Positions 39,151 through 48,175 of a stretch of DNA of 64,000 nucleotides are shown here, piece after piece. The notes below the pieces were generated by a model. It was not told the origin of the DNA and did not search any database. It was given only the letters and a program-made list of their open reading frames with translations. The position numbers and the translations under genes were made by a program. The stretch is from Phocaeicola sartorii JCM 17136 = DSM 21941 (GTDB taxonomy: Bacteria > Bacteroidota > Bacteroidia > Bacteroidales > Bacteroidaceae): assembly GCF_000614185.1 (NCBI RefSeq), contig NZ_BAKM01000031.1, forward strand, positions 1 through 64,000, read 5' to 3'. Each line of letters starts with the position of its first letter. Position 1 is the stretch's first letter.

Positions 39151-40394
39151 ATGATAAAGAGTTTATTCAGACAAATGTGGAATCAGAGGCATGCCAATGT
39201 ATGGGTGTGGGTTGAATTGGTTGTTGTTCTTGTTTTGCTATGGTACAGCATCGATCTGGTTTATAATTATGAGGCGGCTGCCCGTCAGTCTAAAGGATAT
39301 GACACGGAGAATGTTTTTGATATTCAACTGAATATTAAACCGACTTTGCAAAATGATTCTGTATTAATGAGTCATTCTGCCGAATATCTGGAACAAATCT
39401 ATCAGTTGATCCGACAATATCAAGGGGTGGAGGAAGCTTGTTTTTATTATGGGACAATACCTTATACGGGAAATAATATGTATGAGGGGTATGCTCCGCA
39501 TTCGGATTCGACTCATGTGGTAGGCTGTTTCATCCGTTATGTCAGCCCTGCTTATTTCAAGGTATTTCGTTTGCGGCCATTATCAGGTTCGTTTGAGGCG
39601 GAGCGTTGGGACAAGAATGAATATCCCATGCCGGTGTTGATGAGTGAAACATTAAGTGATTCCTTGTTTAGCGGACGCAATGGAGTAGGGGAGACTTGTT
39701 TCAATCCTTATTTCCTGAATAGTGCGCAACCGGAAACTAATTATAAGGTAATGGCGGTGCTTCCTGCTCATAAGACAGATGAGTACGAGCGTTACGAACC
39801 TTTTATTTATCTTCCCAGTCCGCCGCTGACTCATTGGCATCACATTGCGTGCGTGTGGTTTCCAATTCCATACCGGGATTTACCGAACGTTTTATGCAGG
39901 ATATGCAAGGGAAATTATCTATCGGCCCTTATTACTTATACGATATAAATTCGTATGGCGATATGAAGGAAGCTTTTGATATAGAGCAAGGAACGGTGAA
40001 TTATCTGAATACGACCTATGCCGTTATCCTTTTCTTTGTTTTCAATATATTTTTGGGGATGCTGGGGACTTTCTGGTTCCGGACTCGTAAAAACCGGAGC
40101 GAGATAGCATTGCGCATGGCATTAGGTTGCAGTAGGATGAATGTATTCGGCTATTATGTACTTGAGGGCGTTCTTCTCTTGGTTTCGGCTGCCATTCCCG
40201 CTGTTTTTGTTTGTGCGAATATGCAGATGGCGGATCTTACCGTGCATACATTGATGGAACCTGCTTGGGGACGTTTTCTGTTTTGTTTTGTGTCGGCCAT
40301 GCTGTTGCTGGGGATAATCATTCTGTTCGGCATTTATTTCCCCGCCCGGAAAGCGATGGAGATTGAGCCGGCAGACGCGTTGCATAATGAATAG
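39151..40394 (+). CDS. FtsX-type ABC permease B4 (frameshifted)
   Basis: B-type permease, start IKSLFRQMWNQRHANVWVWV and TM1 ELVVVLVLLWYSIDLVY. The frame breaks near 39848, where one base is missing, and resumes as VRVVSNSIPGFTERFMQDMQ through the post-TM2 segment LGTFWFRTRKNRSEIALRMA to PARKAMEIEPADALHNE. Restored length is 414. Last permease of the run; it ends 40 bases before the second palindrome. Confidence 0.88.
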
Positions 40395-40434
40395 TGTTAT
40401 TTCATTGTCACAGGATCAGCAGTGTTCGTATATG

Positions 40435-40464
40435 AATGGAGTGTCCGATTTCGGACACTCCATT
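40435..40464. promoter_or_regulatory. Palindrome upstream of tolC, candidate enhancer (UAS)
   Basis: AATGGAGTGTCCGA (40435-40448), TT, TCGGACACTCCATT (40451-40464): perfect 14-base arms centred at 40449.5. Its 16 core bases equal those of the 27757-27798 palindrome, and its centre is again 54.5 bases from the following -24 GG. A T-run after it leaves room for a second role as terminator. Confidence 0.68.
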
Positions 40465-40501
40465 TTTATTGTAAGTTGTTATAAAACAGTGAAATAGTTT
40501 T

Positions 40502-40518
40502 TTGGCATACCATTTGCC
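40502..40518 (+). promoter_or_regulatory. Sigma54-type -24/-12 promoter of tolC
   Basis: TTGGCATACCATTTGCC: GG at 40504-40505 and GC at 40516-40517 with correct spacing; start of transcription near 40529, 19 bases before tolC. A housekeeping-like TACCTTTG (40520-40527) overlaps the start region, so dual promoter use is possible. Confidence 0.65.
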
Positions 40519-40547
40519 TTACCTTTGACAAAAAGAATCATAACACA

Positions 40548-42032
40548 ATGAAAAAACAAGTAATATCTCTATTTTTAGCTTTTGGCATATCGTTGGTTGC
40601 CGGAGCGCAGCCACAAGAAAAGCGACGTGCCATCACTTTGGAGGAAGCCATCACTATTGCCCGTGTGCAAAGTGTGGATGCGGCCGTAGCCTTAAACGAG
40701 CTGAAAACCGCTTATTGGGAATATCGTACTTTCCGTGCGGATTTGCTTCCGGAAATGAATTTTGAAGCCACTATTCCCAGCTATAATAAGAAGTATAATT
40801 CTTATCAGCAGGATAACGGTTCTTATACATTTGTACGTAATAATTATATGGAAATGAATGGTGAAGTCTCTATCGATCAGAATATTTGGCTGACCGGTGG
40901 TAAACTCTCATTGAATACCTCTCTTGATTTCTTGAAACAACTGGATGGAGATAAGTCCAAACGATATATGTCTGTTCCGGTAGCGTTGACATTGGAACAA
41001 CCTGTTTTCGGAGTGAATACAATTAAATGGAACCGCCGCATCGAACCGGTGAGATATGCCGAAGCCAAAGCCGCATTTCTTACTGCAACCGAAGAGGTGA
41101 CCATGACTACTATCAATTATTTTTTCAATCTGTTGCTGGCCAAAGAAAACGTAGGCATCGCCCGGCAGAATCTGAAGAATGCGGACAAACTGTATGAAGT
41201 GGCCAAAGCAAAGCGTAGCATGGGCCAGATCAGTGAAAATGATTTGTTGCAATTGGAACTGAATGTATTGAACGCCCGCTCCACACTGACGGATAATGAA
41301 AGCAATTTGAAAAGTAATATGTTCAAACTCCGTTCATTTTTGGCATTGGGAGAGGATGAGGAATTGGAACCGGTAGTTCCCGAGACGATTCCGGCTGTAT
41401 TGCTGAACTATCCGGATGTTTTGGACAAAGCTCTTGCCAATAATTCATTTGCGCACAACATCCGCCGCCGCCAGTTGGAAGCCGATTTTGAAGTGGCTAA
41501 AGCGAAGGGCAATCTGCGTGAGATCAAGCTCTATGCACAGGTAGGTTTTACGGGGACAGACCATGAATTTAATAGTGCATACCGCCGTTTGAAAGACAAC
41601 CAGATTGTAGAAGTTGGTTTTAAGATTCCTATTCTTGACTGGGGAAAACGTCGTGGTCAGGTAAAGATTGCCCAAAGTAACCGCGATGTGACTGAAAGCA
41701 AGCTACGTCAGGAAACCATGAATTTCAATCAGAACCTGTTTATCCTTGTAGAACAGTTCAATAACCAGCAGGCTCAGTTGCAGATAGCAGGCGATGCGGA
41801 CAAGATTGCCCAGAAACGTTACAGTACCAATGTGGAGACCTTCATGGTCGGTAAAATATCGACATTGGATTTGAATGATTCCCAGACAAAGAAAGATGAG
41901 GCCCGTCAGAAGCATATCAATGAGTTGTTCTATTATTGGTACTATTATTACCAGTTGCGAAGCTTGACATTGTGGGATTTCAATACCAACACCAATATTG
42001 ATGCCGATTTTGAGAAGATTATCAAACAATAG
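40548..42032 (+). CDS. TolC-family outer membrane efflux protein
   Basis: A 494-residue outer-membrane channel subunit with signal peptide KKQVISLFLAFGISLVAGAQ. Two TolC repeats are seen: ITLEEAITIARVQSVDAAVA at the start of repeat one, and the helical KLYEVAKAKRSMGQISENDL with the matching KRYSTNVETFMVGKISTLDL in repeat two. Long Gln/Asn/Leu-rich alpha-helical stretches form the periplasmic tunnel. It has its own palindrome-promoter unit and would complete a tripartite exporter with the 27890 adaptor and the FtsX permeases. Confidence 0.93.
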   Translation: MKKQVISLFLAFGISLVAGAQPQEKRRAITLEEAITIARVQSVDAAVALNELKTAYWEYRTFRADLLPEMNFEATIPSYNKKYNSYQQDNGSYTFVRNNYMEMNGEVSIDQNIWLTGGKLSLNTSLDFLKQLDGDKSKRYMSVPVALTLEQPVFGVNTIKWNRRIEPVRYAEAKAAFLTATEEVTMTTINYFFNLLLAKENVGIARQNLKNADKLYEVAKAKRSMGQISENDLLQLELNVLNARSTLTDNESNLKSNMFKLRSFLALGEDEELEPVVPETIPAVLLNYPDVLDKALANNSFAHNIRRRQLEADFEVAKAKGNLREIKLYAQVGFTGTDHEFNSAYRRLKDNQIVEVGFKIPILDWGKRRGQVKIAQSNRDVTESKLRQETMNFNQNLFILVEQFNNQQAQLQIAGDADKIAQKRYSTNVETFMVGKISTLDLNDSQTKKDEARQKHINELFYYWYYYYQLRSLTLWDFNTNTNIDADFEKIIKQ

Positions 42033-42102
42033 GATTTTCACCATTCCATTCTGTTTGAATATAAAATGGGGTTGTCTTTGTGCTTATTAAAATAATAATT
42101 TC

Positions 42103-42110
42103 TACATTTG
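42103..42110 (+). promoter_or_regulatory. -7 promoter box (TACATTTG) of the two-component operon
   Basis: TACATTTG matches TAnnTTTG and TTTG at 42077-42080 could be the -33 element. Only 7 bases separate the box from the ATG at 42118, so the message would have almost no leader. Confidence 0.55.
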
Positions 42111-42117
42111 CAGCATT

Positions 42118-43473
42118 ATGATATTAATTATAGACGATGACAGTGCCATTCGTTCTTCTCTGAGCTTTATGCTGAAAAGAGCGAAATATGATGTGCAGGC
42201 CGTACCGGGTCCCAAAGAGGCTATTGAAATAGTCCGTTCGGTTGCACCCCAGTTAATCTTGATGGATATGAACTTCACCCTGTCCACCAGTGGCGAGGAA
42301 GGATTGACTCTTCTGAAACAGGTCAAAGTGTTCCGGCCCGATGTTCCCGTTATATTGATGACGGCATGGGGAAGTATCCAGCTTGCCGTGCAAGGGATGC
42401 AGGCAGGTGCATTCGACTTTATTACCAAGCCTTGGAACAACGTAGCGTTGATGCAACGGATAGAAACGGCCCTGGAACTGAATTCACAAGATAAGAAAGC
42501 AGAGGTTCCGGTGGAAGATAATGACGGTTTCAACCGTAGCCATATCATTGGAAAGAGTAAAGCGCTGATGGATGTGCTGGCCACGATCAAGCGGATAGCA
42601 CGTACCAACGCATCGGTCTTGATTACCGGTGAAAGTGGTACAGGCAAGGAGTTGATAGCCGAAGCGGTGCATTTGAACAGTCCCCGTAGCAAGAAACCTT
42701 TTGTGAAAGTGAATTTGGGAGGTATTTCTCATACTTTGTTCGAGAGTGAAATGTTCGGTCATAAGAAAGGTGCGTTTACGGATGCCACAGCCGACAGGGT
42801 GGGACGTTTTGAACTGGCTGACAAGGGTACGATTTTCTTGGATGAGATTGGCGATTTGGATTTAAGCTGTCAGGTGAAACTGCTTCGCGTGTTACAAGAG
42901 CAGACTTTCGAAGTCTTGGGCGACAGCCGTCCCCGTAAAGTCGATATCCGTGTGGTCAGTGCGACGAATGCCGATTTACGGCAGATGGTGCAGGAACACA
43001 CCTTCCGCGAAGACTTGTTCTATCGTATTAATTTAATTACGGTGCATCTTCCGGCATTGCGCGAACGCCGGGAGGATATTCCGTTATTGGTCCGTCATTT
43101 CGCCGACAAACAATGTGAATCGAACGGTCTTCCCAAAGTGGAATTTACTTCTGAAGCGATGGATTATTTGAGCCGTTTGCCTTATCCGGGCAATATCCGT
43201 GAATTAAAGAATTTGGTGGAACGTACCTTGCTGGTCAGTGGAAAGGAAATATTGACTGCGGATGATTTTAAATCACAATACCAGCATCCTATAGAACAGA
43301 AGGTGACAACGAATCTGCAAGGCATGACCTTGGAGGAGATAGAAAAGCAGACGATTCTGCAAACGCTTGAGAAGTATAACAATAATATGTCACAGGTTGC
43401 CGTAGCCTTAGGAATCAGCCGGGCCGCTCTTTATCGCCGTTTGGAGAAATACAACATACAAGTGAATGATTAG
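42118..43473 (+). CDS. Sigma54-dependent response regulator (NtrC family)
   Basis: A 451-residue activator. Receiver domain 1-115: acidic pocket IIDDDSA, phospho-Asp in LILMDMNF, Lys in DFITKPWNN. AAA+ domain about 145-385: Walker A TGESGTGKELIAEA, the sigma54-contact loop GHKKGAFTDATADRVGRFE (Asp replaces the second Gly of GAFTGA), Walker B GTIFLDEIGDL, sensor/Arg-finger region REDLFYRINLITV. C-terminal Fis-type helix-turn-helix MSQVAVALGISRAALYRRL. It is placed directly after tolC and before its kinase, and is the obvious candidate to bind the two palindromes and activate the sigma54 promoters at 27831 and 40502. Confidence 0.94.
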   Translation: MILIIDDDSAIRSSLSFMLKRAKYDVQAVPGPKEAIEIVRSVAPQLILMDMNFTLSTSGEEGLTLLKQVKVFRPDVPVILMTAWGSIQLAVQGMQAGAFDFITKPWNNVALMQRIETALELNSQDKKAEVPVEDNDGFNRSHIIGKSKALMDVLATIKRIARTNASVLITGESGTGKELIAEAVHLNSPRSKKPFVKVNLGGISHTLFESEMFGHKKGAFTDATADRVGRFELADKGTIFLDEIGDLDLSCQVKLLRVLQEQTFEVLGDSRPRKVDIRVVSATNADLRQMVQEHTFREDLFYRINLITVHLPALRERREDIPLLVRHFADKQCESNGLPKVEFTSEAMDYLSRLPYPGNIRELKNLVERTLLVSGKEILTADDFKSQYQHPIEQKVTTNLQGMTLEEIEKQTILQTLEKYNNNMSQVAVALGISRAALYRRLEKYNIQVND

Positions 43474-43495
43474 CAAAACCGGAACCGGATAAAAT

Positions 43496-44790
43496 ATGAA
43501 ACTGAAATTCTTGTTCTTCTTTTTAGCATTACTGTTGACAGCAGTATGGATTATCCTGCTCGTTCTGACCTTGAAGGAACGCGGTGCGCTGTTTTATATA
43601 GGAGAGGGAGTCATTACATTCAGTCTTGTGTTTCTGGTTTATTTTTACCGCAAAGTCGTGAAACCGCTTGATATCATCGGCAACGGTATGGAACTTCTTC
43701 GTGAGCAGGATTTCAGCAGTAGACTGACTCCTGTCGGACAAAAGGAAGCCGACCGCATAGTGTTGGTTTTCAACCGCATGATGGAGCAGTTGAAAGACGA
43801 GCGCCTTCGGCTGCGTGAGCAGAATCATTTTCTTGACCTGCTGGTCAGCGCTTCTCCCATGGGAGTTGTCATACTGACGCTGGACGGACATATTTCCATG
43901 CTGAATGCGGCAGCTCTTCGTTTTTTGGATTATTCTTCGGCAGAAGAAGTCAGAGGCCGATTGCTGTGCGAGTTGGCTTCCCCTTTGGCCGAAGAAATAG
44001 AACGTATTCCCAAAGATACTACGGAAACAATTCGCCTGAGCGATTCCATGATTTACCGCTGTTCCCGGCTTTCTTTTGTTGACAGAGGCTTCTCTCATCC
44101 GTTTATTCTGGTGGAAAGTCTGACTTCCGAGGTGGTGAAAGCAGAGAAGAAGGCATACGAAAAAGTGATCCGTATGATAGCGCATGAGGTGAATAATACG
44201 ACAGCGGGCATCACCTCTACCTTGATACAGTGGATGGCGCTTTGGAATGTATGGAAGACACGGAAGATTTGCGCGAAGTGATGAAAGTCTGCATAGAGCG
44301 TTGCTACAGCATGAGCCGTTTTATCACAAATTTCGCCAATGTGGTGAAAATCCCCGAGCCTCAATTACAATCAGTGGACTTGAATGACCGCGTGGCCGCT
44401 TGCAAGACATTTATGGAAACGGTTTGCCGTAACCGTAAGATTACGCTGCATCTTGATTTATGTAAAGAGAACCCCGAAGTGATGATGGATACTTCCCTGT
44501 TTGAGCAAGTACTGGTCAACATTATCAAGAATGCGGCTGAAAGTATCGGGGAGACGGGAGATATCTTTATCCGTACTTCCGTATCGCCTACGATGCTGGA
44601 AATTGCTGATACCGGTGCCGGTATCAGCAAGGAGGTGGAAACCAAACTGTTCAGTCCTTTCTTCTCCACTAAACCTAACGGACAGGGCATCGGTCTTATT
44701 TTTATTCGCGAAGTCTTGATGAAACATGGGTGTACTTTCTCTCTTCGTACTTATCCGGATAAACTGACCCGTTTCCGTATCCGTTTCTGA
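43496..44790 (+). CDS. Sensor histidine kinase (frameshifted)
   Basis: Membrane kinase paired with the response regulator 22 bases upstream. Two transmembrane helices lie close together (about 3-24 and 31-50), leaving almost no periplasmic domain, so it probably senses a membrane or cytoplasmic cue. A HAMP-like linker, a PAS-like domain (about 105-200, ASPMGVVILTLDGHISMLN) and the phosphoacceptor MIAHEVNNTTAGI follow. The frame breaks at 44224 (one G missing); restored it reads STLDTVDGALECMEDTEDL, then HATPase motifs IIKNAAESI, IADTGAGI and FSTKPNGQGIGL. Restored length is 431. Confidence 0.9.
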
Positions 44791-44910
44791 TAATTGGAGG
44801 ACGAATATTTGGAATGTTATCAATAAAATGTGTATCTTCACCACTTTACCACGCCGATGCTTCCGAAAGGAAGTGAAAAGGGAGGGAGGGTTTATAGTAA
44901 ACGTCTTTCG

Positions 44911-44974
44911 GGGTGTTTTGTTTTGTGCTGTTGGTTCCTTCGGAATCTCGAGCTCAAAATGAAACACCCTTTTT
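44911..44974 (+). terminator. Terminator of the two-component operon
   Basis: GGGTGTTT (44911-44918) pairs with AAACACCC (44962-44969), followed by T5. A longer imperfect stem is possible between. It lies about 120 bases after the kinase stop; the 286-base gap holds nothing else but the next promoter. Confidence 0.6.
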
Positions 44975-45040
44975 ATTATGCTAAGCTGTCCGCGATGAAA
45001 AATGTTCAATCAGGATTGGATGAAATCGGTTCGTTTTGTT

Positions 45041-45048
45041 TATCTTTG
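45041..45048 (+). promoter_or_regulatory. -7 promoter box (TATCTTTG) for the AAA/nuclease-like gene
   Basis: TATCTTTG matches TAnnTTTG, 29 bases before the start at 45077. Confidence 0.55.
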
Positions 45049-45076
45049 CAATATCATGTACTAAATACATCAAATT

Positions 45077-46638
45077 ATGAAATACCCTATCGGCATACAA
45101 ACTTTCAACCGCATCCGCGAAAATGGTTATGTTTATGTAGACAAGACTGCCCTCATCCATCAGTTAGTGAGCAGAGGAAGTATCTATTTTCTCAGTCGTC
45201 CGCGCCGTTTCGGAAAAAGTTTGATGATCAGTACCCTCGAAGCCTATTATAAAGGGCGGAAAGAGTTGTTTGAAGGACTTGCCATTGCCGGACTGGAAAA
45301 AGACTGGTTTCAATATCCGGTATTTCATATAGACTTCAACGGAGATAATTTTGCCAAAGAAGGAGTGCTGGAAGCTGCCATTGAGGGCTATTTGGGAAAT
45401 TGGGAGGATATGTATGGCAAGAATCCCAATTACACGACTCCGGGAACCCGTTTTATCGAATTGCTGCGTCGTGCCAGCGAAAAGACAGGAAGGCGTGCCG
45501 TGGTGCTCGTCGACGAATATGACAAACCCATTCTCGATGTGCTTGATACCCCCTTGGAAGAGGAGAACCGGAATACGTTGAAAGCTTTTTATTCTACCTT
45601 CAAGGGAGCTGATAAATACTTGCAGTTCGTGATGCTGACGGGAGTCACCAAATTCTCGCAAGTCAGTGTCTTCAGTGGTTTCAACCAGCCTAAAGATATC
45701 AGTATGGACCCGCGTTATGAAGCACTGTGCGGAATCACCGGGGAGGAAATGGAGCATTATTTCCATGAACCTATTTCCGAGCTGGCCGAAAAAGACGAAT
45801 GCACGTATGAGGAAATGAAAGAACGTCTGAGAGCGCAATATGACGGTTATCATTTTAGCGAAAACATGCTTGATATTTACAATCCTTTCAGCATTCTGAA
45901 CGCTTTTGATTCTTTACAAATCCGTGACTACTGGTTTGCCTCGGGCACGCCTACCTATCTGGTCCGGCTGTTGCAGCATAGCAACGAGCAGATCAACGAA
46001 TTGGTGGGGCAATATTATGACGCATCCCTGTTTGCCGATTACAAAGCTGATGTGGAACGTCCTCTTCCCATGATTTACCAAAGTGGATATCTTACCATTA
46101 AGGATTACGATAAATATACTCATTCCTATCTGCTTGATTTTCCCAATGATGAAGTACGCAGAGGTTTTCTCAGCTTGTTAGCCAGTGATTATTTCAAAAT
46201 ACATGGAGTTTCCGTTTCCAGTTGGCTGATCAGTTCTATCCGCCTGTTGAATGCGGGTAAGACAGATGCCTTCCGTGATTCTTTCACCGCTTTTTTGTCC
46301 GGTATTCCCTACGATTCGCATGACAGTACCAAGACTCCGGAGCTGACCGAGAAACATTTCCAGTACACTTTCTATCTCATTCTCCGTCTTATAGGCGTAT
46401 ATTGCCTCCGCATCGAGCAGACACAAAGCCGGGGACGGGTGGACTGCATACTCGAGACTCCGCAATATATCTATATTTTTGAATTCAAACTGGACGGCAG
46501 TGCCGATGAGCCTTGCGGCAGATAGAAGAAAAGGGATATGCCCGGCCTTATCTGGCGGACAAGCGAAAAACAGTTTGTACGGGAGTGGTATTTTCTTCAC
46601 AGACGCGAACCATTTCCGAGTGGAAAGAGGTGAGGTAA
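45077..46638 (+). CDS. AAA-ATPase-like protein with PD-(D/E)XK nuclease-like C-terminus (frameshifted)
   Basis: Member of the multicopy Bacteroidetes family that joins an AAA-ATPase-like domain (PF09820) to a DUF1703 nuclease-like domain. N-terminal YPIGIQTFNRIRENGYVYVD, a P-loop SRPRRFGKSLMISTLEAYY, and a Walker B-like VVLVDEYDKPILDVL are seen. The C-terminal core SRGRVDCILETPQYIYIFEF-K carries the D...E-x-K pattern of PD-(D/E)XK enzymes. The frame is lost at 46510 (one G missing), and the expected tail LRQIEEKGYARPYLADKRKT continues to a stop at 46638; restored length is 520. Biological role of the family is not settled. Confidence 0.85.
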
Positions 46639-46719
46639 TATCCGGACAAGCTTGAAAATCTCCTGTGGTTTGGAATAAGTAAGTAACGTCATAAAAGTGT
46701 GCGTAACGGGTTTGTACTT

Positions 46720-47054
46720 CTATGGAATGCTCGTGGCGGTCTCATCAATGCAGATGCTTTCACCTATGTTCTCAAGAAAAATGAGCCATTCCTCCGCATG
46801 GGAGAGTTCCCTCCATTCACGATAGCCGCTGAGTATCTCCTTGTACTGCCTTTCAAACGTATCCCCGTTTATGTGGTAATAGCGGTTAAGCGAACGGGAG
46901 GTCGTAGGGATCGTCTCCATACACTCCTTTTAAAAAAAGCCGCGAACTCCTTCGGGTAGCGGGTTACTTCGGCCTTGAGGTGATAAGTGTCCGAGAAATA
47001 ACGGTTGTTCTCTTTGTCATACCATCTGCGTGCTAATAGTCCTTGATGATTCAT
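46720..47054 (-). pseudogene. Degraded DDE transposase fragment (ISAon1/ISL3-like)
   Basis: On the minus strand a frame starting MNHQGLLARRWYDKENNRYF runs to EFAAFFK, then shifts (one T missing near 46930) into NGDTFERQYKEILSGYREWR and LSHAEEWLIFLENIGESICI-DET before a stop. The AEEWLIF-ENIG-IDE sequence resembles the N-terminal/DDE junction of Bacteroidetes ISAon1-type transposases. The catalytic rest is absent. A TATCTTTG box at 47059-47066 precedes the ATG by 4 bases. Family assignment is tentative. Confidence 0.5.
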
Positions 47055-47130
47055 GATGCAAAGATAGAATTTTATTGATGAATTAAAGAAGCATCCCCCT
47101 ATGTTTATCCGGTGACCCGTTAAAGGCGCA

Positions 47131-47335
47131 TAGTAATAAACCTGGCATTTAGTATTATCAATAATGACTTTGATACTACCGACTTCTTACTAACTAATTG
47201 GGCTAATGAAAAGGATATAATAGAACTTATGAAGCATAAAGGGATAATGCCCGAAGATATAGAAGTAGCTTATAATAAGGATGGTAAAGCTATACTTAAA
47301 TTGAAGAGACTGTCATCCAAACTGTGTCAAGTGTA
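47131..47335 (+). pseudogene. Orphan reading-frame remnant
   Basis: An open stretch without a start codon reads INLAFSIINNDFDTTDFLLT and continues ELMKHKGIMPEDIEVAYNKD to KLCQV and stop. Codon use is coherent (AT-rich, no internal stops over about 65 codons) but it has no N-terminus and I recognise no family. Lying beside a transposase fragment, it is probably the tail of a gene cut by insertion or deletion. The stretch from 47060 to 47130 holds nothing I can name. Confidence 0.35.
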
Positions 47336-47354
47336 AAAGTTTAGGTTTTGCATA

Positions 47355-47391
47355 TAAAAAGAGAGGTTGTGTTAGCATTTTGACACAACCT
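47355..47391 (-). terminator. rpsP terminator
   Basis: AGGTTGTGT (47364-47372) pairs with ACACAACCT (47383-47391); on the minus strand CTCTTTTT follows. It begins 29 bases after the rpsP stop. Confidence 0.85.
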
Positions 47392-47419
47392 CCTGTTCTT
47401 TTTTGAAGTGATTTTTGAA

Positions 47420-47968
47420 TTATGCTTCAGTCGGAGCTTCAGTAGTTTCAGCAGCAACTTCTTCTGCAGGAGCATTAGCGGCTTCTGCTTCAGCCTTGGC
47501 AGCAGCTTCAGCAGCTTTCTTTTCAGCTACTTTCTTAGCAATTTCTTCATTTACCTTCTTTTCAGCTTCCAAACGAGCTTTTGCGTCAGCTTTCTTTGCT
47601 TCGTCCAGTTTAGCCTTCAAAGTAGCCAGACCTGACTGTTTGTTGTTCTTCCAAGCTTCGAATTTAGCTTCAGCTTCAGCTTCTGTGAATGCGCCTTTGG
47701 CAACACCGCCCAGCAAGTGTTTCTTCATGTAAACACCTTCTTTTGACAGAATGTTGCGTACTGTGTCAGTAGGCTGTGCACCGCACATTACCCAATGAAG
47801 TGCGCGCTCAAAATTCAAATCTACTGTGGCAGGATTGGTATTAGGGTTATAAGTACCAAGTTTTTCAGTAAATTTACCATCACGTGGAGCTCTTACATCT
47901 GCGATAACGATTGAGTAGAACGCATAGCTTTTGCGTCCGTTTCTTTGCAATCTGATTTTAGTTGCCAT
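47420..47968 (-). CDS. rpsP: 30S ribosomal protein S16 with Ala/Glu-rich extension
   Basis: Small-subunit protein S16. The conserved core occupies about residues 1-85: [40 protein letters not shown] and [20 protein letters not shown]. The rest, to residue 182, is a low-complexity Ala/Glu/Lys tail ([20 protein letters not shown]) likely to form a charged helix. E. coli S16 has 82 residues; long tails are common in Bacteroidetes. It is monocistronic here, with a -7 box at 48032-48039. Confidence 0.95.
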   Translation of the reverse strand: MATKIRLQRNGRKSYAFYSIVIADVRAPRDGKFTEKLGTYNPNTNPATVDLNFERALHWVMCGAQPTDTVRNILSKEGVYMKKHLLGGVAKGAFTEAEAEAKFEAWKNNKQSGLATLKAKLDEAKKADAKARLEAEKKVNEEIAKKVAEKKAAEAAAKAEAEAANAPAEEVAAETTEAPTEA

Positions 47969-48031
47969 TTTTAAATAATGTTTTTATAATTAATGATTTG
48001 AATTAATGCTAACAACCCGTATTAGCGGGTG

Positions 48032-48039
48032 CAAAGGTA
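48032..48039 (-). promoter_or_regulatory. -7 promoter box (TACCTTTG) for rpsP
   Basis: Minus-strand TACCTTTG matches TAnnTTTG and lies 64 bases before the start at 47968. Confidence 0.55.
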
Positions 48040-48133
48040 AGACTTTTCTTTTGAACCACAAAGATTTGGATGAGATAAAATATAATTTTTATAAAAATGT
48101 GAACGGACATGGTGTTAATCGCTAGAAAAATTA

Positions 48134-48141
48134 TATATTTG
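48134..48141 (+). promoter_or_regulatory. -7 promoter box (TATATTTG) for the ferritin gene
   Basis: TATATTTG matches TAnnTTTG, 35 bases before the start at 48176. Confidence 0.55.
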
Positions 48142-48175
48142 CAACAGTTACAATTTAACTAAAAACAAAAGAATT

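Noticed and set aside
29264-40394. Degenerate permeases as true pseudogenes in a decaying cluster
   Set aside because: Four of eight are intact, and the other four need one base each to match their paralogues to the very end. Real decay would show mixed substitutions and stops.
42118-43473. Regulator of nitrogen metabolism (NtrC proper)
   Set aside because: Only the family is shared; its neighbours are the exporter, tolC and a two-helix kinase, with no nitrogen genes nearby.
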